Positions 1-8,331 are shown, counted from the stretch's first letter. The stretch: DNA of 34,085 bases from JAAYAY01 sp964429355 (GCA_964429355.1 CAYSCH010000058.1:1-34085), one strand, 5' to 3'. The notes: generated from the sequence alone by a model not told the origin. Program-made: numbers and translations.

Positions 1-212
1 ATGCTCTCAACCGCTGACGATCCAATCTTGCCGATACCGAAGGCAGCACCGATGATGATCAGGCCGCAGCCGAAAGCCGCCCCCAGATCGATCAGCGGAA
101 CGGACGCTGCAGCGGCTGTTCCCGGCCCGGGATCCGCTGCCTGGGCGACGGCGGGCATCGCGCCGATGAGAAACGCCACACAAATCGCTGTGAGCACTGC
201 TAGCTTGTTCAC
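1..212 (-). CDS. atpE: F0F1 ATP synthase subunit c (partial, runs off left edge)
   Basis: This encodes the proton-carrying ring subunit of the membrane F0 sector; only the first 70 or so residues lie in the window. The protein opens with a hydrophobic stretch (VNKLAVLTAICVAFLIGAMP) and an AVAQA-A site that looks like a cleavable signal peptide. The first c-subunit helix follows, with the glycine/alanine-rich run LGAAFGCGLIIIGAAFGIG. The second helix with the ion-binding carboxylate lies outside the window. The GTG start at 212 is chosen because an AAGGAG ribosome-binding site sits about 8-10 bases upstream. It follows atpB by 65 bp in the same operon. An N-terminal leader on subunit c is uncommon but occurs in some bacteria. 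Confidence 0.85.
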   Translation of the reverse strand, partial: MNKLAVLTAICVAFLIGAMPAVAQAADPGPGTAAAASVPLIDLGAAFGCGLIIIGAAFGIGKIGSSAVES

Positions 213-277
213 GGATTCACTCTCCTTGACGGTACGTGTGAGGTTAGATTCGGCGGAACGGCGAACTTGATCTGACT

Positions 278-1099
278 CTAGTGCTGGTGAATCGCCATTC
301 CGATAAACAGCGCAGACAAAAACGTGAAAATGTAGGCCTGGAGGAAAGCAACGAACAGCTCGAGCATACTGATCGCCACAGCGCCTCCCAGGCTACCCAC
401 CGTGACTCCCAGCCAAAGGATGATCATCGAATGGGCCGTTGCCGTGATGAAGGAGACGATCACGGCCAATACCAGGTGACCGGCGAACATGTTTGCCATG
501 AGACGCACGGCCAGAACGGAATGTTTGATCAGCAGGCCGAGCACTTCAATGACGAACAGCATCGGCTTGAGGAATACCGCCATCAACGCGGGCACTTCCA
601 TGTGGGGAACCAAACCGGTCCAGAAACCGACGGCCCCGTGCGCCCGCATGCCCGTGGCCAGTGTCATTGCCAACATGCACATGGCCAGGGCCCCGGTTAC
701 GACGATCGACCCGGTAGGGGAGCCCATCCAGGGAACCATGCCCAACAGGTTGCAAAGAAGGACGAAGAAGAAAACGTTCCAGAGGAAGGGGAGAAAACGA
801 TCGGCGTCCTTCTTGCCGATAGCCGGCTGCGCGACCTCGTTACGGATGAAAACGAGGATCGATTCGAAGAAGTTCCAGAACCGTCCTCTGGGTGCGTCTC
901 CGTGCCGCATCCGCCAGGCCAAGGGCACGAAGATGAAGAACATTAGCGCAGCCGCCACCAGTTCCAGGACCATGTACTTGGTGAGCTGGAGATCGTAGCC
1001 GAATATGTTGATTACCGGCAGATGCGTATGGATCCCCCCGGGAAAATGGAATCCGGGGGCGTCTTTAACGTGACCGCCTATCTCACCTAGATCAAACAT
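278..1099 (-). CDS. atpB: F0F1 ATP synthase subunit a
   Basis: This is the stator channel subunit of F0 that passes protons to the c ring. It is 273 residues with several hydrophobic helices. The family's essential arginine is visible at about residue 199 in the conserved segment KHSVLAVRLMANMFAGH, and the C-terminal helix contains Gln254 (AFLQAYIFTFLSALFIGMA). The N-terminal part carries GFHFPGGIHTHLPVINIFG, a periplasmic segment common in planctomycete and related enzymes. ATG at 1099 gives the usual length. No good Shine-Dalgarno sequence precedes it, because the upstream 210 bp is a degenerate tandem repeat. The frame stays open further upstream through the repeat, but that extension has no family character. 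It lies between atpI-like and atpE genes. Confidence 0.93.
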   Translation of the reverse strand: MFDLGEIGGHVKDAPGFHFPGGIHTHLPVINIFGYDLQLTKYMVLELVAAALMFFIFVPLAWRMRHGDAPRGRFWNFFESILVFIRNEVAQPAIGKKDADRFLPFLWNVFFFVLLCNLLGMVPWMGSPTGSIVVTGALAMCMLAMTLATGMRAHGAVGFWTGLVPHMEVPALMAVFLKPMLFVIEVLGLLIKHSVLAVRLMANMFAGHLVLAVIVSFITATAHSMIILWLGVTVGSLGGAVAISMLELFVAFLQAYIFTFLSALFIGMAIHQH

Positions 1100-1106
1100 T
1101 TTGACA

Positions 1107-1322
1107 ACCGATACCGAAATCACCGACAGAGCATTTCCATGTCCGTGGAAAACTACCTTGATTTGTGAGCCGGTCAGGGAACCGATCCAAACCAATGGCG
1201 GGACATATCCATGCCAGCGGGAAACTCTCTTGATCTGTGACAGCCGTTCACGGAACCGATACCAGAACCATCGACAGAGGGATATCAGTGTCCGCGGGAA
1301 ACTCCCTGATTTTGTGACAGCC
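1107..1322. repeat. Three-copy degenerate tandem repeat, period about 74 bp
   Basis: Three direct units are visible. The block ACCGATACC or ACCGATCC starts at 1107, 1181 and 1255, exactly 74 bases apart. Each unit also has a GGGAAACTC-like block (1147, 1219, 1296) followed by a TTGAT.TGTGACAGCC-like block (1159, 1230, 1306). The units have diverged but align along their length. The array fills the gap between the atpI-like stop and the atpB start, and the last unit overlaps the 3' end of the atpI-like gene. In the transcript it would be the leader immediately before the atpB start codon. The function is unknown. Confidence 0.8.
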
Positions 1323-1776
1323 GCTCGGTGGACTGTGTTGGCAGAGACTTATCGGAATCCTGGCCCGATGGATCCAAGGAACTCAGACTGAGCCATGTTT
1401 CAAGAGATAACAGCGCCGGGTAAAAAACCAAAAGATATATCAAGACGCCCGCTTCTGCTAGCGGCTCGACGGTGATTTGGAGAACTAATCCGCCGATGAG
1501 CGGTACGCCCATCCGCGGCAGCATGCCGCCTAAGATTCTGACAACCAATAACTTAGGTCCTGGAAATGCGACGTTCCACACCAGCGACAGGAGTCCGCCG
1601 GAAAAACACAGGAAAGCGCCCGCGACCGCTGCTGCGACACCTTCCGCGCCGCTGATTACCCAAGCGACCGGAGCAACGGGCAGCAGAAATGCCATGGTGG
1701 CGACGTAGAGCAGGATCGCGTGGACAAGGAACCCGCCACCAACGATCCACCGCACAAGATCGGATTTCGGGCTCAT
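1285..1776 (-). CDS. AtpI-like membrane protein of the ATP synthase operon
   Basis: This is a 163-residue protein with about four hydrophobic segments (roughly residues 9-32, 38-68, 78-106 and 112-130). Its place directly before atpB matches the AtpI (ATP synthase I) family, proposed to help assemble the c ring or move Mg2+. The last 20 or so residues (SLPTQSTERLSQNQGVSRGH) are polar, and their codons run into the first unit (in transcript order) of the tandem repeat before atpB. ATG at 1776 lies 3 bp after the stop of the upstream gene, so the two are probably translationally coupled. Family assignment rests on topology and context more than on sequence motifs. Confidence 0.65.
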   Translation of the reverse strand: MSPKSDLVRWIVGGGFLVHAILLYVATMAFLLPVAPVAWVISGAEGVAAAVAGAFLCFSGGLLSLVWNVAFPGPKLLVVRILGGMLPRMGVPLIGGLVLQITVEPLAEAGVLIYLLVFYPALLSLETWLSLSSLDPSGQDSDKSLPTQSTERLSQNQGVSRGH

Positions 1777-1779
1777 GGC

Positions 1780-2034
1780 TCACGTTCGATCATGGTTGGA
1801 CGGTTTCTTGCCCTGCTCTCCGACGCGTTTGGCGAACCCGACGAGATGCATCATGCCGGCCACCATGCCGAAGACCGCTCCCAGTATAAGGAAAACCGGC
1901 AGCATTCCCAACAGCCGGTCGATCCAGAGGCCGAGAAGGGCGGGCACGACCATTTCGAGCGAAATGGAGACTGCCTGATAGCCCCACCCCCATGCCTTGG
2001 CAATGAGCGTTCGATCGTCGTCTTCGTGATCCAC
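1780..2034 (-). CDS. AtpZ/AtpI-family small membrane protein
   Basis: This is an 84-residue protein with two hydrophobic helices (about 20-42 and 44-68). It has the pattern GWGYQAVSISLEMVVPALLG then LWIDRLLG, a loop, and FLILGAVFGMVAGMMHLVGF. That matches the small AtpZ/AtpI putative F0F1 subunit family, usually first in atp operons and suggested to act with AtpI in Mg2+/Ca2+ transport or assembly. The start is GTG at 2034; no strong ribosome-binding site is visible. It ends 3 bp before the AtpI-like gene. It is likely the first gene of this operon, with the promoter in the long upstream gap. Confidence 0.75.
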   Translation of the reverse strand: MDHEDDDRTLIAKAWGWGYQAVSISLEMVVPALLGLWIDRLLGMLPVFLILGAVFGMVAGMMHLVGFAKRVGEQGKKPSNHDRT

Positions 2035-2390
2035 TTGACAGCAAGCCCCCGCGGAGGAATGGAGTCGCCCGCCGGTAAGGTAGCGGCCGAACAGAGGATG
2101 GTCAAACTGATTTGCGATGTGGTTCCGGCCGGGAACGTAACGCTTGGCCAGGTTTGTTCAACAGTGCGGGGGCGTGGGCGGTTGCGGCCGGAACAAGACG
2201 TGCAGAAAAGAGGCCTTTCTTGGCATTAGTGACGCGGAATGCGTTGTAGCGTGTATACCACCAGACATAGGGGGTTGATCTTTTTTTGTGTTCTCGCCGG
2301 CAATGTGAATGATGTCTGCAAGTTTCTTTTGGGTAGGACTTTACGGTGATTCTGTTTCATGGCACAGTTTCGTGTCAGGGGTTCAGATCG

Positions 2391-2419
2391 TTGCATTGTA
2401 TCGACAGAGAGATTAAAAT
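2391..2419 (+). promoter_or_regulatory. Candidate sigma70-type promoter
   Basis: TTGCAT (2391-2396) is followed after 17 bp by TAAAAT (2414-2419). The -10 matches TATAAT at five of six positions, but the -35 only in TTG. It could drive the DUF4912 gene at 2784, which would leave a long leader of about 360 bases. Found by eye only. Confidence 0.3.
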
Positions 2420-2564
2420 CGGCTGTATTGGAATTCCCCGTCCTACCTCGCGTGAAGACGCTGGGTGCCTACCGGCGACGGGCCATGATTAGCAGAGGAT
2501 TCCGGCATTCCTTGTCGGCCATGAACGAGTGAGGAGCAGCACTCAGTCATTGCAGACTAAGGGC

Positions 2565-2585
2565 GCTGCCCCGCAAGGGGGCTGC
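2565..2585. other. GC-rich hairpin with no U-tract
   Basis: GCTGCCCC pairs with GGGGCTGC around a five-base GCAAG loop, with one T-T mismatch. There is no run of T after it on either strand, so a classical intrinsic terminator is unlikely. It lies in the long leader of the DUF4912 gene and may be an RNA structural element. Confidence 0.3.
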
Positions 2586-2783
2586 AGTAGCTGAAGCGGG
2601 CCTATGCCCCCCCATGCTGAGGCTGATGGCGTTTTCCTTTGCCCCACGTCGTAGGCCATGGATGGTCGACCGTGAAGAGGCACACGCTCTGGTCACGGAT
2701 GGGACCGTCCGACAACATTGACATTGACCTAACCCCATCGCCGCTCCCACCCTAGCAAGCGGTACCACCCGGAGGTGACCCCA

Positions 2784-3986
2784 GTGATCACTGCTGCGAA
2801 ACTCAGGTCCCACACGGTCAAAGATCTTGCCGCCTCAGCCAAGAAGAAAGGGATTCCTGGCTGGCATACGATGCGAAAGGAGGAGCTCGTCAGAGCGCTG
2901 GTGGGCAAAGCCCGCAGTGACGAAGCCAAGCGACGGCGAGCGGAGAGCGCCGGCGACGGATCGCAACCGCCGAAGGTGTTAGCCAAACGGGCCAGCGGCA
3001 CCGCGAAGACGGAACTGCCGGTGGCAGCCAAGAACGGAAATGGCAAGACGAATGGCAATGGTGCGGCATCTCACTCCGAGAAGCCAAAACGTTCCTACCG
3101 CACGGAGCGCCGACTCCGGGAGATTCGCAGCCAGCTCTCCCAGTCGAAGGACCTCTCTTTTCGCACCAACGGGAACGGCCAGGAATACGAGAAAGACCGC
3201 GTCATTGTGATGGTGCGGGATGCCTATTGGCTGCACGCTTACTGGGAAATCACGCGTCAGAGCGTGTCGCGGGCGAGGGCGGCGCTCGGGCAGCGATGGC
3301 ACGGCGCGATCCCGGTGTTGCGGTTGTACGAGATGGCCAACGACAACACGACTTCCTCGGAACGGAAGATCGTCCGAGACGTGCAGGTCCACGGTGGCGT
3401 GAACAACTGGTATCTCGACGTGGATTTTCCGCCCAAGAGCTTTCAGGTCGATATCGGTTATCTGGCGGAAGATGGATTCTTTCTGGGGCTGGCGCGAAGC
3501 AATGTTGTGATCACGCCCCAGTCGGGCGCGGCCGGCTCGGGAGACGGGAACTGGGAGGGAGTTGCCGAGGATTTTGACCGCATCTATGCCCTCAGCGGCG
3601 GCTACGACGAGACGGGCGGCCAGTCGGATCTGAAGGCTTTGTTTGAAGAGCGGCTTCGCCGACCGATGGGCTCCGCCATGGTGACTCGTTTTGGTCTTGG
3701 GGCTCAGAGCATGACCCGTTCGCGACACCAGATTCCGTTCAACGTGGATGCGGAACTGATCGTGCACGGAATGACGGACCCTCGCGCCCACGTGACCCTC
3801 AAGGGCGAACCGGTGCGGCTCGAATCGGACGGCACATTCTCCGTGCGTCTGAATCTGCCCGACCGGCGGCAGGTTCTGCCGGTCGTGGCCAGCAGTGCTG
3901 ACGGCGTCGAGCAGCAGACGATCGTGTTGGCCGTCGAACGAAACACGAAGACCATGGAACCGATCATTCGGGAGCCCGACGTGTAG
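2784..3986 (+). CDS. DUF4912 domain protein with SAP/Rho-N-like N-terminus
   Basis: This is a 400-residue protein of unknown function. Residues about 8-40 (LRSHTVKDLAASAKKKGIPG then MRKEELVRAL) look like a SAP/Rho-N-type helix-extended-loop-helix, often nucleic-acid binding. A basic, Asn/Gly-rich linker follows (about 45-135). The DUF4912 domain spans about 138-247, with DRVIVMVRDAYWLHAYWEI and NWYLDVDFPPKSFQVDIGYL. The C-terminal part (about 325-390) reads like a small beta-sandwich (ELIVHGMTDPRAHVTLKGEP). GTG at 2784 is preferred over GTG at 2775 because GGAGG at 2771-2775 is 8 bases before it and overlaps the earlier one. The next gene is 221 bp downstream. Confidence 0.8.
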   Translation: MITAAKLRSHTVKDLAASAKKKGIPGWHTMRKEELVRALVGKARSDEAKRRRAESAGDGSQPPKVLAKRASGTAKTELPVAAKNGNGKTNGNGAASHSEKPKRSYRTERRLREIRSQLSQSKDLSFRTNGNGQEYEKDRVIVMVRDAYWLHAYWEITRQSVSRARAALGQRWHGAIPVLRLYEMANDNTTSSERKIVRDVQVHGGVNNWYLDVDFPPKSFQVDIGYLAEDGFFLGLARSNVVITPQSGAAGSGDGNWEGVAEDFDRIYALSGGYDETGGQSDLKALFEERLRRPMGSAMVTRFGLGAQSMTRSRHQIPFNVDAELIVHGMTDPRAHVTLKGEPVRLESDGTFSVRLNLPDRRQVLPVVASSADGVEQQTIVLAVERNTKTMEPIIREPDV

Positions 3987-4207
3987 TCGTCCGGACCTGT
4001 CGGCCGGCGCCGTTTTGAGCTACGTCGATGCCACCGTATCCAGTGAGGGCTTTCGGCCAGTCCAGTTGCCGAAAGCCCTTGTTTTGTTTCCACGGCGGGC
4101 CTACTTCCCTCTTGGGCCGGTGTCCGTATACACTTACTCGGTGCCTTGTCAAACAAGTTGAGTTGGATTGGCAACACAGGTTTCTTCTGTCCGGGTCCCC
4201 GACAACC

Positions 4208-4999
4208 ATGTCTGACGACATTTCCCCAATCCTCGATTCCTGGCATTTTGATCCCGACCAACCGGTGGTTCGGATCATCGTTGGCGACGACGGGCGGGAG
4301 AGGGTGCAGATGCGGGTCGATCTGGGGGTGTTGCAGATGGAGATGTCGGGGCGGCCCGACGGTGAGCGTCCCTTCAACTGCGAATCACTTCTGGAGTATC
4401 ACCGCCGGGAACAGAAGGCGTATGAGGCGGCCCACCCCGACTCGGCGCCTTTTCAGTTGGAGCAGGAGTCGTGTGCGCAGCTTTGGCGTGAAGGGGTCCA
4501 GTATTACCACCGGTATCTCTCGTTCTGGATCCTCGAGCGGTACGACCTGTGTGCGCGCGACACGCGACGGAACCTCGAGTTGTTTGAATTCGTCCGCAGT
4601 TACGCGCCGGAGGATCACATCAAGTTCCACTTCGATCAATGGCGTCCTTACGTCACCATGATGTACACTCGAGCTGTGGCAACCCCCCTGCTCGAATCGC
4701 ATCATCTGGGAGCGGCACTCCAGACGATCGACGAGGGAATCGATCGAATCCACGAGTTCCTGGATGAATACGATCTGACCGAGAAACAGGAAGGGTGCCA
4801 CGAACTTCAGAATCTGGAGCGATGGCGGGAAGAGATCCTTGCCGACGGCGACTGGCAGCAGGAATCGGAGCCGACGGCCCGCATGGAAGTCCTCCGGCAG
4901 CAGCTTCGCGACGCCATCCAGAACGAAGCCTTTGAAGAAGCGGCGTCGCTGCGCGACGAGATCCGGCGTCTTTCCGAACAGGGGCAAGGCGACTCCTGA
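4208..4999 (+). CDS. UvrB/UvrC (UVR) motif protein
   Basis: This is a 263-residue protein. Its C-terminus (about residues 225-258, MEVLRQQLRDAIQNEAFEEA then ASLRDEIRRL) is a UVR coiled-coil motif, the helical hairpin found in UvrB, UvrC and McsA. The rest (residues 1-220) is not a nuclease or helicase. It begins with a beta-rich segment DPDQPVVRIIVGDDGRERVQ and continues as a helical region with a conserved-looking YYHRYLSFWILERYDLCARD. The start ATG at 4208 fits this N-terminus, though no clear ribosome-binding site is visible. It is followed by ribF in the same direction. Its role is unknown; the UVR motif suggests protein-protein contact. Confidence 0.75.
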   Translation: MSDDISPILDSWHFDPDQPVVRIIVGDDGRERVQMRVDLGVLQMEMSGRPDGERPFNCESLLEYHRREQKAYEAAHPDSAPFQLEQESCAQLWREGVQYYHRYLSFWILERYDLCARDTRRNLELFEFVRSYAPEDHIKFHFDQWRPYVTMMYTRAVATPLLESHHLGAALQTIDEGIDRIHEFLDEYDLTEKQEGCHELQNLERWREEILADGDWQQESEPTARMEVLRQQLRDAIQNEAFEEAASLRDEIRRLSEQGQGDS

Positions 5000-5104
5000 A
5001 CCGCCGGGACCGGCAAGAATTGCAGGCCGTTTCGATTTCGCCCCAGGGACGCGTCGTCTGCTATTCAGGGATAGGTTTGTATTGGGATATTGGGAATAAG
5101 CCAA

Positions 5105-6052
5105 GTGAGATTGATACGTCATCTCGACGACTTGCCGGCCGAACTGCGCGGCGGAGCCGTGAGCGTGGGCAACTTCGACGGCGTCCATCTGGGGCACGCC
5201 CGGATCATCCAGCGGCTGATCCAGTCGGCGCGCACCCATGGCGGACCGGCAATCGCCTTCACCTTCGATCCTCATCCGGCGGTTCTTCTACGACCGGATC
5301 GGGTACCGCCCCCGCTGACGACGACCGAACGCAAGGCGGAACTGCTGGGCCGGCTGGGCGTTGATGTGGTGGTGGCCTACCCGACCGACCGTAAGTTCCT
5401 GGAGCTTTCCGCAAGGGAATTCTTTGACCGTATTCTCGTCGATACTCTGGGAGCGCAAGCGGTCGTGGAGGGGCCCAATTTCTTCTTCGGGCACGACCGT
5501 CGAGGGAATGTCGACGTGCTGAAACAGTTCTGCGAGGAATTGTCCATCGACTTTCAGGTTGTCGAGCCCTGCGATCTGGACGGCCGGATCATTTCCAGCT
5601 CGCGGACCCGGCAGTGTCTGGCGGAGGGGCAGGTCGAAGAGGCGGCGGCGATGCTGACCGAACCCTACCGCGTACACGGGCTGGTGGTCCACGGAGCGGG
5701 CCGGGGCGCGTCGCTTGGATTTCCCACGGCCAACGTCGACATGGTTCCTACCCTTCTCCCCTGCGAGGGCATTTATGCGGGCCGGGGATACGTCGAAGGG
5801 CAGCCGGTCCCGGCCGCCATCAGTCTCGGGCCGAATCCCACCTTCGGTGAAGGCAAGCTGAAGTTCGAGGTGTTTCTCCTCGACTTTGACGGCGATCTCT
5901 ACGGTCAACTGGTCGAGGTCGACTTTCTCGCGAAACTGCGGGACGTGGAGCGCTACAATTCCATCGACGAGTTGTTGGAACAGATGCACCAGGATGTGGA
6001 AGCAACGCGGCGAGTTGTCGAACCGACCATTTCCCAAGGAGAGTTTCCGTGA
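5105..6052 (+). CDS. ribF: Bifunctional riboflavin kinase / FAD synthetase
   Basis: This cytoplasmic enzyme makes FMN from riboflavin and ATP, then FAD from FMN and ATP. The N-terminal adenylyltransferase domain shows GNFDGVHLGH (about residues 22-31), FTFDPHP, and the SSSRTR segment equivalent to the SST.IR motif. The C-terminal flavokinase domain shows GRGASLGFPTANVD with the PTAN motif, and the late LYGQLVEVDFLAKLRD. The length (315 residues) is normal. The start is uncertain: GTG at 5105 fits the usual distance to the first motif, and TTG at 5090 or 5111 are alternatives. The last bases overlap the GTG start of nrnA, so the two are co-translated. Confidence 0.92.
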   Translation: MRLIRHLDDLPAELRGGAVSVGNFDGVHLGHARIIQRLIQSARTHGGPAIAFTFDPHPAVLLRPDRVPPPLTTTERKAELLGRLGVDVVVAYPTDRKFLELSAREFFDRILVDTLGAQAVVEGPNFFFGHDRRGNVDVLKQFCEELSIDFQVVEPCDLDGRIISSSRTRQCLAEGQVEEAAAMLTEPYRVHGLVVHGAGRGASLGFPTANVDMVPTLLPCEGIYAGRGYVEGQPVPAAISLGPNPTFGEGKLKFEVFLLDFDGDLYGQLVEVDFLAKLRDVERYNSIDELLEQMHQDVEATRRVVEPTISQGEFP

Positions 6053-7068
6053 TTCAAGCTGAGACTGCGGGGCAGTCCGTCATGCAAGTGGACTGGCCCC
6101 GTTTTGTGGAGTTGATCGGTGGAAAAGAGAGGATCCTGTTGACCACCCACCACCGGCCGGATTGCGACGCCGTGGGGAGCGAATTGGGGATGTTCCACGT
6201 TCTCAAGCGGCTCGGCAAGCAGGTGATGACAGCCAATCCCTTCGAGACTCCGCCCAACCTTCAGTTCCTCGACCCGTGCGGACAGCTCCAGCATTTCAGC
6301 AAGGTCCCCAGGGAGCATCTGGATTCGGCCGATCTGCTTCTGGTGCTCGATACAACCGCCTGGGCGCAGCTCGGCGGCATGGGTGACGTGATCCGGGCCT
6401 TTCAGGGCGATGTGGCGGTGATGGATCATCACGTCAGCGGCGACGATCTCGGGGCTATCCTGTTCAAAGACACGGCGGCCGAAGCAACCGGGAGGCTCGT
6501 GTTCGAGGCCGCCGAGCAGCTCGGAGTCGAGGTCACTGGCGAGATTGCCACGCCGGTCTTTGCAGCGTTGGCGACCGACACCGGATGGTTCCGCTTTTCG
6601 TCGACCTCTGAACGAACCTACGAGCTTGCCGCCCGGATCGTGGCGGCCGGAGCGAAACCGGATCTGATCTACAAAGATCTTTATGAGTGCGAGACCCTGG
6701 CGCGGATCAAGCTCACGGGGCGCGTTCTGGCAAGAACGGAGGCGGAATTGGACGGCCGGCTGATTCACACCTGGATCAGCCTCGACGATTTCGACGTCTG
6801 CGGTGCCCTGCCGGGAGACAGCGAAGACCTGATCAACATGACCCTGGCGGTGGGGGGAACCGAGTTCGCCGTAATCTTCGTGGAACAGCGAACGGGCGGT
6901 TTCAAGATCAGCTTCCGCAGCCGCTGCGAGCTGGACTGCAGCCAGATCGCCGGCCGGTTCGGCGGCGGCGGGCACAAGAAGGCTGCCGGCGCCTTCCTGG
7001 CGGCCGGCACCATCGAGGACGCCCAGTCCCAGGTGCTCGAGGTCGTTCGCCATGCCATGACCACGTAA
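6049..7068 (+). CDS. nrnA: DHH-family phosphoesterase, nanoRNase/pAp phosphatase type
   Basis: The 339-residue protein has the DHH/DHHA1 architecture of NrnA, which degrades RNA oligonucleotides of two to five bases and 3'-phosphoadenosine 5'-phosphate using Mn2+. Visible metal motifs are HHRPDCDAVGSELG (about 34-47), DTTAW (101), VMDHHVSGDD (DHH at 126-128) and DTGWFRF. The DHHA1 signature FGGGGHKKAAG lies at about 304-314. GTG at 6049 is preceded by AAGGAGAG at good spacing and overlaps the ribF stop by 4 bases. In many bacteria nrnA lies next to rbfA, truB and ribF, so the pairing with ribF supports both calls. Confidence 0.9.
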   Translation: MIQAETAGQSVMQVDWPRFVELIGGKERILLTTHHRPDCDAVGSELGMFHVLKRLGKQVMTANPFETPPNLQFLDPCGQLQHFSKVPREHLDSADLLLVLDTTAWAQLGGMGDVIRAFQGDVAVMDHHVSGDDLGAILFKDTAAEATGRLVFEAAEQLGVEVTGEIATPVFAALATDTGWFRFSSTSERTYELAARIVAAGAKPDLIYKDLYECETLARIKLTGRVLARTEAELDGRLIHTWISLDDFDVCGALPGDSEDLINMTLAVGGTEFAVIFVEQRTGGFKISFRSRCELDCSQIAGRFGGGGHKKAAGAFLAAGTIEDAQSQVLEVVRHAMTT

Positions 7069-7233
7069 GGGCGGATGCGCATGCAAGGATGGAGTGGTGA
7101 AGCGCTGGAAGGATGGGAAAGTGCCCATTGGACCTCACCCAGCACTCCAAGATTCCATTATTCCTGTTGAAATCGGGAAGGTGTTTTTCAACCGCTCCTC
7201 AGCGGAGCTCACCCATTTCACACGAGGCCATCC

Positions 7234-8103
7234 ATGAACTCTCGTCCTTCACGAACGTTGACCTGTGTGCTGGCGGCATTGGCTCTCGGAGCCGTCGCCT
7301 TTTCCGTGGTCTGCGGCCACTTGCTTGTCATCGCGGCCGAGCCCGAGAAGAAGCCCCCCGCCGGCCTCACAGAGAATCGACGGGTTACGGATCTTGCCCG
7401 GGCCAAGGGCCTTGCACCCCAGGACGCTTTGGCGGCTCTCGGCGAGGCGGCGGAATCGAAAGGTCCCGGGCTTTACGAAAAGCACTGCGCCGAATGTCAC
7501 CGATTCACCGATCACCATGGCAAGGTCTATGGAGCGGACGCCGCTTCGGCCGCGGACCTGACCGGGCTGGGGACGCCTTCATGGATTGCCGGCTGGTTTG
7601 ACAAGAAGAAGATCGCCAGTCCCGCCTACTTCGGTAACACGGCTTTCAAGGACGGCTCGATGGTCGATTTCGTCCGGGGGACTCTCGGCGACGTCTTGAA
7701 GGATCTCGCCGAGGAGGACGACACCAAAAAAACAGCCCTCGACGACCTGGTGGCTTGTCTGGCCGCGGAGGCCGGGCTCGACGAGCCTCGCAAGGCCGAT
7801 GCCGACAAGGAGACGGTCGAGGGCGTCGAGGAAGAGACTCTCTTTCTGTTCGAAGACCTGACCTGTACGGAGTGTCATCGCTTCTACCACCTCGGCGCCC
7901 CGGGGGATGCTCCGGATCTGAGCGGCTATATGTCGCGAGACTGGCTCACCGGGATCATCAAGGATCCGCAGCACGAACGATTCTACGGCAGCAACAACGA
8001 CGGAATGCCGGCACACCACAAGTCGGCCGACGATTGCCTGATGAGCGAGGAGGAAGTCGACACCCTCGTCGACTGGCTGCGAGGAACCTGGCGGGAGAAG
8101 TAG
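7234..8103 (+). CDS. Exported dihaem cytochrome c
   Basis: The 289-residue protein begins with a signal peptide (hydrophobic residues about 9-34). It has two covalent haem-attachment motifs, CAECH at 85-89 and CTECH at 211-215. Each sits in a cytochrome-c-like half, with candidate distal Met ligands in DGSMVDF (about 143) and DGMPAHH. The halves are joined by an acidic linker (about 155-205). This suggests periplasmic electron transfer, possibly linked to a quinol oxidase or bc-type complex, but no such partner is in this window. GAGG lies just upstream of the ATG at 7234. It follows nrnA by 165 bp and may have its own promoter. A palindrome follows its stop. Confidence 0.85.
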   Translation: MNSRPSRTLTCVLAALALGAVAFSVVCGHLLVIAAEPEKKPPAGLTENRRVTDLARAKGLAPQDALAALGEAAESKGPGLYEKHCAECHRFTDHHGKVYGADAASAADLTGLGTPSWIAGWFDKKKIASPAYFGNTAFKDGSMVDFVRGTLGDVLKDLAEEDDTKKTALDDLVACLAAEAGLDEPRKADADKETVEGVEEETLFLFEDLTCTECHRFYHLGAPGDAPDLSGYMSRDWLTGIIKDPQHERFYGSNNDGMPAHHKSADDCLMSEEEVDTLVDWLRGTWREK

Positions 8104-8160
8104 CCGATCCCGATTTTTGTGGGTCTGGCGGATGGTGGGGCTGGGTGGGGTTGAGGCCAC

Positions 8161-8224
8161 GCGGGGCAATTGCTCGGCATCGGGTGCAGGCAAGGCAAGC
8201 CTGCGCACCCCGAATAATTGCCGC
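8161..8224. repeat. 64-bp imperfect palindrome
   Basis: The outer arms GGCAATT (8165-8171) and AATTGCC (8216-8222) pair. The inner arms CGGGTGCAGGC (8181-8191) and GCCTGCGCACCCCG (8199-8212) pair with small bulges around an AAGGCAA loop. The element sits between the cytochrome c gene and the FAD oxidoreductase gene. It could act as a terminator or mRNA-stabilising structure, or be a copy of a short dispersed palindromic (REP/MITE-like) element. No T-run follows it. Confidence 0.6.
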
Positions 8225-8331
8225 TCTGTACAATCTCTTCGGTGCCCGTTACGCTTGACCCCAGTCACTTCGGCTCGCCGAAGGTTGACGCTGCAGACAG
8301 TCGTTTCCGGTTCATTCGAGGAGCCTCACCC

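Larger units (their letters stand above)
2035..2783. other. Long intergenic region between divergent atp operon and DUF4912 gene
   Basis: This 749-bp gap separates two divergently transcribed units. I see no convincing gene: the open frames are short and lack family character. It should hold the atp operon promoter on the minus strand, which I could not place with confidence. It also holds a plus-strand promoter candidate (2391-2419) and a GC-rich hairpin (2565-2585). The length leaves room for a small RNA or a regulatory leader, but nothing in the sequence proves one. Confidence 0.5.

Noticed and set aside
281..946. Long open frames on the plus strand opposite atpB
   Set aside because: They are antisense shadows of a well-supported atpB gene and read as His/Gln-rich nonsense without family motifs.
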